The notes under the pieces are model-generated. The model did not search any database. It was not told where the DNA came from and saw only the letters and a program-made list of their open reading frames with translations. Position numbers and translations under genes: made by a program. Shown here piece after piece: positions 60,037-64,000 of a stretch of DNA of 64,000 nucleotides (position 1 is the first letter of the stretch; each line of letters begins with the position of its first letter). Where the stretch lies: contig SHXZ01000012.1 of assembly GCA_009693045.1 (NCBI GenBank), positions 1 through 64,000 on the forward strand, given 5' to 3'. The stretch is from Dehalococcoidia bacterium. Lineage in GTDB: Bacteria > Chloroflexota > Dehalococcoidia > Lucifugimonadales > SHYT01.

Positions 60037-60217
60037 AGCTGGTCCTCCTATCCGCTCGTCGGCGGACGCTTTTGCTCGTTGTTACCGCCTTTTATAACGA
60101 TAATGTCACTCATTTAGATGCATGGGTTTCACCGAAGATGCATGAGAAAAGCCCCTTCGTTATCGTGATTTTCGGCTCCTCTGCCGGCTCCTGTACGAGC
60201 CTACTTTTGTTTAGCTT

Positions 60218-60249
60218 TCATGCTATAGATGTGTGAGTATATAGCATGA
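60218..60249. promoter_or_regulatory. Dyad upstream of hspR, operator candidate
   Basis: TCATGCTATA and TATAGCATGA (10-bp arms, 12-base spacer) lie 29 bases before the hspR -35 box. It is not a canonical HAIR or CIRCE element. GATGCATG occurs three times nearby (60117, 60137, 60253). A stress-regulator site is possible. Confidence 0.4.
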
Positions 60250-60277
60250 TATGATGCATGTCAATATAGGGGATACG

Positions 60278-60306
60278 TTGCGTAGAGCGCGCGCCGCAGC
60301 TATAAT
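60278..60306 (+). promoter_or_regulatory. Promoter of hspR-grpE-dnaK
   Basis: TTGCGT (60278-60283) and TATAAT (60301-60306) with a 17-base spacer, ideal spacing. The ATG begins six bases after the -10, so the transcript is leaderless. Confidence 0.7.
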
Positions 60307-60312
60307 GCAGCT

Positions 60313-60948
60313 ATGCGGCGAATACCACGGAACATCAACGATGAACGGCCCGTCCGCAAGGATGTGCCGACGTCGGTGCCGAGCCGGGGCCAGGGATCAC
60401 GCCAGGGGCAAGGCGCCCGCGTGACCATCCCTGTGACGGTCAGCCCCGCGCCCGCCCCGAGCCAGGAGGACGGGGTCTACGTCATTAGCGTGGCCGCCCG
60501 GCTGGTCAGCATGCACCCGCAGACGCTTCGCAAGTACGAGCGTGCGGGTCTGGTGAATCCTTCGCGGACCATTGGCCTGCTGCGGCTTTACTCAGACCAG
60601 GACATCAACCGGCTGCGCATGGTGAAGCACCTGGTGGACCACTGGGGCATGAACGTGGCGGGCGTGGAGGTGGCGATGGACTTGCTTGACCGCATGCTGG
60701 GGATGCAGCAGCGGCTGCTCACCCTGATGCGGGCGGATGACGACCGGGCAGACGACGACGTGACGGTGGTGGTGCGGGAGACGTGGGAAGAGGTAGTACG
60801 CGCGTTGGGGTTGCCCGAGACCACCGACAACACGGCCCATGACGGTGCGACTCCAACAGAGGTGGAGAGTGTCCATGACACGTCCCAGCGACAAGGAACA
60901 CGAGGAAGCGGAACGCACAGCGCCGCCCGGCACCGTGAGCTCGGGTAG
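60313..60948 (+). CDS. hspR: HspR-like MerR-family repressor
   Basis: 211 residues. After a 55-residue disordered N-terminus, VYVISVAARLVSMHPQTLRKYERAGLVNPSRTIGLLRLYSDQDINRLRMVKHLV is the HspR helix-turn-helix region, followed by a helical dimer domain (GVEVAMDLLDRMLGMQQRLL). HspR represses the dnaK operon when bound to DnaK. It is the first gene in the operon here rather than the last. GrpE begins 74 bases before its stop, in another frame. Confidence 0.9.
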   Translation: MRRIPRNINDERPVRKDVPTSVPSRGQGSRQGQGARVTIPVTVSPAPAPSQEDGVYVISVAARLVSMHPQTLRKYERAGLVNPSRTIGLLRLYSDQDINRLRMVKHLVDHWGMNVAGVEVAMDLLDRMLGMQQRLLTLMRADDDRADDDVTVVVRETWEEVVRALGLPETTDNTAHDGATPTEVESVHDTSQRQGTRGSGTHSAARHRELG

Positions 60949-61534
60949 CGCCCGCTACGCGAGTCCGGAGAGTGAACGGGTGGCGGCGGGGCTGCCGCCA
61001 GGCGCCGAGCCGAGCGCGGAGGAGCGCCTTAGCGCGGAAGCCCAGGAGGCGCGGCGGGAACGCGACCAGTTCCGGAACATGGCGATGCGCGCGCAGGCTG
61101 ACCTGGCGAACTACCGGAAGCGGGTTGACGAAGATCGGGAACAGCTCGTGCGAGCGGCCAGCGCACAGGTCTTGCTCAAGCTGTTCCCGATCCTGGACGA
61201 CCTGGACCGCGCGCTCGCCCAGGCGCCGCAGGCGCAGAATCTTCCCTGGGTGGAAGGCATGCAGTTCATCGGCAAGAAGTTCAGGGCGTTTCTGGACGAT
61301 GCGGGGGTGCAGCGGACTGACCCGCTGGGCAAGCCCCTTGACCCGTGGGAGCACGAGGTGGTCGCGTACCTTGAGCCGGCGCCGGGGCTGCCTGAGGGCC
61401 AGGTGGTTGGCGTAGTAGCGGTTGGATACAAGCTCAACAGCAGGGTGTTGCGGCCAGCCCAGGTGGTAGTGACGAAGGCAGCGGCCCAACCCGGACCAAC
61501 CGTTGAAGACAACGCAAAGACATCGGAGGCTTAG
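60875..61534 (+). CDS. grpE: Nucleotide exchange factor GrpE
   Basis: 219 residues. The acidic N-terminus (residues 1-60) precedes the coiled-coil helix [30 protein letters not shown]; then [35 protein letters not shown] and [23 protein letters not shown], the beta domain. It releases ADP from DnaK. ATG 60875 (GGTGGAGAG upstream) lies inside hspR; the frame also opens at 60839. Confidence 0.93.
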   Translation: MTRPSDKEHEEAERTAPPGTVSSGSARYASPESERVAAGLPPGAEPSAEERLSAEAQEARRERDQFRNMAMRAQADLANYRKRVDEDREQLVRAASAQVLLKLFPILDDLDRALAQAPQAQNLPWVEGMQFIGKKFRAFLDDAGVQRTDPLGKPLDPWEHEVVAYLEPAPGLPEGQVVGVVAVGYKLNSRVLRPAQVVVTKAAAQPGPTVEDNAKTSEA

Positions 61535-61539
61535 GAGCT

Positions 61540-63453
61540 ATGGCAAAGGTTATTGGTATTGACCTTGGCACGACCAACTCGGTGACGTGCTATGTTGAGG
61601 CGGGACAGCCCGTCGTCATTGAGAACGCGGAGGGCAACCGCCTTACGCCGTCCGTGGTGGCGGTGAACACCAGGAACGGCGAGCGATACGTGGGGCAGGT
61701 CGCCAGACGCCAGGCCGTGGTCAACTCGGAGAACACGGTGTTTTCGGTCAAACGGCTCATGGGCCGCAAGTTTGACGACCCGATCGTGCAAGAGGACATC
61801 AAGCACCTCCCGTACAAGGTGGTGCGGGCGCAGAACGGCGACGCGCACGTGCAGCTCGGCGGGAAGGCGTACTCGCCGCCTGAGGTCTCGGCGATGATCC
61901 TGCAGAAGATGAGGACGGACGCGGAGGCGAAGCTGGGGGAGAAGATCACGGAGGCGGTGATCACCGTCCCGGCGTACTTCAACGACGCCCAGCGCCAGGC
62001 GACGAAGGACGCGGGGGCCATCGCCGGCCTGAACGTGCTGCGGATCATCAACGAGCCGACGGCTTCGGCGCTGGCTTACGGGATGGACAAGAAGCAAGAG
62101 GCGACGGTCGCGGTGTTTGACCTGGGCGGCGGCACGTTTGACATCACGGTGCTGCGCCTGGGCGACGGCGTGTTTGAGGTGCTGAGCACCAACGGCGACA
62201 CGCACTTGGGCGGTGACGACTTTGACCAGCGGGTGATGGACTGGCTGGTGGAGGAGTTCCGCAAGGAGACGGGCGTGGACCTGCGCGGGGACCGAATGGC
62301 GCTCCAGCGGCTGCGGGAAGCCGCGGAGAAGGCGAAGATTGAGCTTTCGTCCGTGGCCCAGACCGAGGTTAACCTGCCGTTCCTCTCGGCGGACGCCACG
62401 GGCCCCAAGCACCTGGTGAAGACGCTCACGCGCGCGCAGCTTGAGCAACTCAACGCGGACCTGATCACGAGGACGGAAGGCCCGTGCAAGCAGGCCCTTT
62501 CCGATGCAAAAGTGACCACAGCCCAGCTTGACGAGGTGATCCTGGTCGGCGGGATGACCCGGATGCCCGCGGTGTTTGAGAAAGTGCGCAAGCTCTTTGG
62601 CAAGGAGCCCAACCGCACGGTGAATCCGGACGAGGCGGTGGGCCTCGGCGCCGCGCTCCAGGCGGCGGTGCTGAAGGGCGAGGTTCGCGACATTCTGCTG
62701 CTGGACGTGACGCCGCTGACGCTGGGGCTGGAGACGCTGGGCGGCGTGACGCACCCACTCATACCGCGCAACACGACGATCCCCACATCCAAGTCGGACA
62801 CGTTCACAACGGCCTCGGACAACCAGCGGAGCGTGGAGGTCCACGTGCTGCAGGGCGAGCGTCCGATGGCCGCGGACAACAAGTCCATCGGGCGGTTCAT
62901 TCTGGACGACGTTCTGCCTGCGCCGCGCGGGATGCCGAAGGTTGAGGTGGCGTTTGACATTGACGCCAACGGCATCCTGAGTGTTGCGGCGAAGGACCAG
63001 GCGACAGGCCGCCAACAGAAGATCGTCATCCAGCCGAGCTCGGGCCTGGACAAGCGCGAGGTGGAGCGGCTCATCAAGGAGGCCGAGGAGCACGCCGAGC
63101 AAGACCGGCGGCGGCGGGAGGAGATTGATCTGCGCAACCAGGCGGAGCAGCTTGCGTACGGCGCGGAGAAGCTCCTGGCGGACCACAAGGAGCGGATCGC
63201 GACGGAGCTGCAGAACGACATCGAGCAGAAGGTCAGGATGCTGCGCACGGCGGTCCAGGGCACGGACGTGGCTATGATCCGCCAGAGGATGCAGGAGCTG
63301 AGCCAGGCGATGCAGCAGGTTGGCGCGGTGGCCTACCAGCAGGCGGGCACGCCGCCTCAGGGGGGGACTCCACCCCAGGGAGGGCCCGGCGGCCCTGGTG
63401 ATGGCGGCGAGGGGCCGCCTGGACCGGTTGAGGGGACGTTCCGCGAGGTGTAG
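61540..63453 (+). CDS. dnaK: Chaperone DnaK (Hsp70)
   Basis: 637 residues. The ATPase domain starts [18 protein letters not shown], with [14 protein letters not shown] and [15 protein letters not shown]. The substrate domain follows ([30 protein letters not shown]). The C-terminal lid ends in a Gly/Pro/Gln-rich tail and FREV. ATG 61540 is preceded by TAGGAG. dnaJ does not follow within the window. Confidence 0.97.
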   Translation: MAKVIGIDLGTTNSVTCYVEAGQPVVIENAEGNRLTPSVVAVNTRNGERYVGQVARRQAVVNSENTVFSVKRLMGRKFDDPIVQEDIKHLPYKVVRAQNGDAHVQLGGKAYSPPEVSAMILQKMRTDAEAKLGEKITEAVITVPAYFNDAQRQATKDAGAIAGLNVLRIINEPTASALAYGMDKKQEATVAVFDLGGGTFDITVLRLGDGVFEVLSTNGDTHLGGDDFDQRVMDWLVEEFRKETGVDLRGDRMALQRLREAAEKAKIELSSVAQTEVNLPFLSADATGPKHLVKTLTRAQLEQLNADLITRTEGPCKQALSDAKVTTAQLDEVILVGGMTRMPAVFEKVRKLFGKEPNRTVNPDEAVGLGAALQAAVLKGEVRDILLLDVTPLTLGLETLGGVTHPLIPRNTTIPTSKSDTFTTASDNQRSVEVHVLQGERPMAADNKSIGRFILDDVLPAPRGMPKVEVAFDIDANGILSVAAKDQATGRQQKIVIQPSSGLDKREVERLIKEAEEHAEQDRRRREEIDLRNQAEQLAYGAEKLLADHKERIATELQNDIEQKVRMLRTAVQGTDVAMIRQRMQELSQAMQQVGAVAYQQAGTPPQGGTPPQGGPGGPGDGGEGPPGPVEGTFREV

Positions 63454-63485
63454 CGTCTAAGACGGTTGGCGAGTCACAGTAAGAA

Positions 63486-63524
63486 CGTGGCGGGAAACAG
63501 GCGCAAAGCGCTGTCCCCGCCACG
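63486..63524 (+). terminator. Terminator after dnaK
   Basis: CGTGGCGGG (63486-63494) pairs with CCCGCCACG (63516-63524) and is followed by ACGTTTT. Confidence 0.75.
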
Positions 63525-63645
63525 ACGTTTTCCCTGGCGGTGAGACGTCGGCCTACGCATCGGGCCTGCCGGCGTTGCCGAACTTCGGCTTGCCTGCGCG
63601 CAGCGGCAACAGGTAGAGTACGGACACCAAGTGAGGGGGACATGC

Positions 63646-64000
63646 ATGGGCAGGTTGCGCATCTCGGTCATGGTCCACGCGCCGGTTGGCGACGTGTACA
63701 AGCAGGTGACGGCGTGCGATGCATCGGGAGCGCTTGACGAGGACGCGGCCACCAAGAAATACGGACGGCTCCTCCAAAAGGTGGACGGCGTGCACATTTT
63801 TGAGGAGGAGCGCGAGGAGCGGCTCCGGTGGCGCGTGACCTTTTCGCCACCCTCACGCCGCGTCATGGAGGCGGCGGACCCGAAGTGGTCGGACCGCACG
63901 GACGCGTTTGAGGAAGCGGCTTCCGGTACCAGGTGGACGGTGACGTGGCACACGAAGGCGCGAGGGGTGGTGGGACTGCTGCAGTGGACCGTGTTCCAGT
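63646..64000 (+). CDS. SRPBCC-like protein, 3' truncated by the window
   Basis: ATG 63646 after TGAGGGGGA; 118 residues are visible and the frame stays open to the edge. LRISVMVHAPVGDVYKQVT is the usual start of a START/polyketide-cyclase (SRPBCC) domain, and TRWTVTWHTKARGVVG fits later strands. Such domains bind hydrophobic ligands. The ligand is unknown and the assignment rests on weak similarity. Confidence 0.55.
   Translation, partial: MGRLRISVMVHAPVGDVYKQVTACDASGALDEDAATKKYGRLLQKVDGVHIFEEEREERLRWRVTFSPPSRRVMEAADPKWSDRTDAFEEAASGTRWTVTWHTKARGVVGLLQWTVFQ

Noticed and set aside
61531-63186. 551-codon open frame antisense to dnaK
   Set aside because: Shadow of dnaK; long antisense frames are expected at this GC content.

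Overview
The window looks like a chromosomal stretch of a high-GC bacterium, most likely a Chloroflexota (Dehalococcoidia / SAR202-like) genome or metagenome contig. The clues are an hspR-grpE-dnaK operon, a DUF4012 protein, LexA boxes of the Gram-positive type, a T-box leader in front of trpE, frequent GTG/TTG starts, and intergenic regions full of small palindromic repeats. This assignment is inference from gene style; there is no rRNA or tRNA gene in the window to settle it.

Layout: 1-304 is the C-terminus of a repeat-rich exported protein, followed by a repeat-rich desert to 1478. 1479-5070 holds moeA and small proteins. 5418-13517 is an envelope block: DUF4012 protein, secreted protein, GT-C-like membrane protein, CpsB/YwqE-type PHP phosphatase, Ig-repeat lipoprotein. 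14726-18331 has a LexA-box-controlled radical SAM DNA-repair gene, then a thrC / NIL / MoaD-like group. 19400-24864 has two PAS proteins, dnaA, fmt, nadD and pyrE. 25058-30806 has trxB, rph, and competence genes comEC and comEA, each interrupted by an in-frame stop, plus a Nudix gene. 31463-42056 has gdhA and a long minus-strand tryptophan operon (T-box, small ORF, trpE, trpS, SDR remnant, trpG, two small genes, trpD, an intruding mrr-type nuclease, trpC, broken cupin). 42139-46939 has a hicBA-like pair with a nonsense codon in hicA, thpR, a TDG/UDG-family glycosylase, an amidohydrolase, rpsT, a Nudix-like gene and thiI. 47326-54929 has an MFS transporter, hisS, a DUF559 nuclease remnant bounded by 44-bp inverted repeats, uvrD/pcrA and a DUF4160/XRE pair. 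55742-57616 is an SOS operon with dinB. 58494-64000 has a molybdopterin oxidoreductase, DUF309, a zinc ribbon, hspR-grpE-dnaK and a partial SRPBCC-like gene.

Two themes dominate. First, palindromic repeats are unusually active: they form two MITE-like families with terminal inverted repeats (one copy with a 12-bp target duplication), they flank a DUF559 endonuclease gene as long inverted repeats, and they lie in frame inside uvrD (three times), trpE, the rph tail and the radical SAM gene. Second, about ten genes are broken by single-base indels or nonsense codons (small gene at 4477, radical SAM, GNAT, comEC, comEA, cupin, SDR, hicA, DUF559, PD-(D/E)XK-like gene). Some indels are in G/C runs and may be assembly errors; the nonsense codons look more like real decay.

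Regulation visible in sequence: two LexA boxes with matched geometry (radical SAM gene and dinB), a tryptophan-type T-box, four TATAAT boxes lying 6-9 nt before a start codon (leaderless transcription), and inverted-repeat operator candidates upstream of the DUF4160/XRE pair and of hspR.
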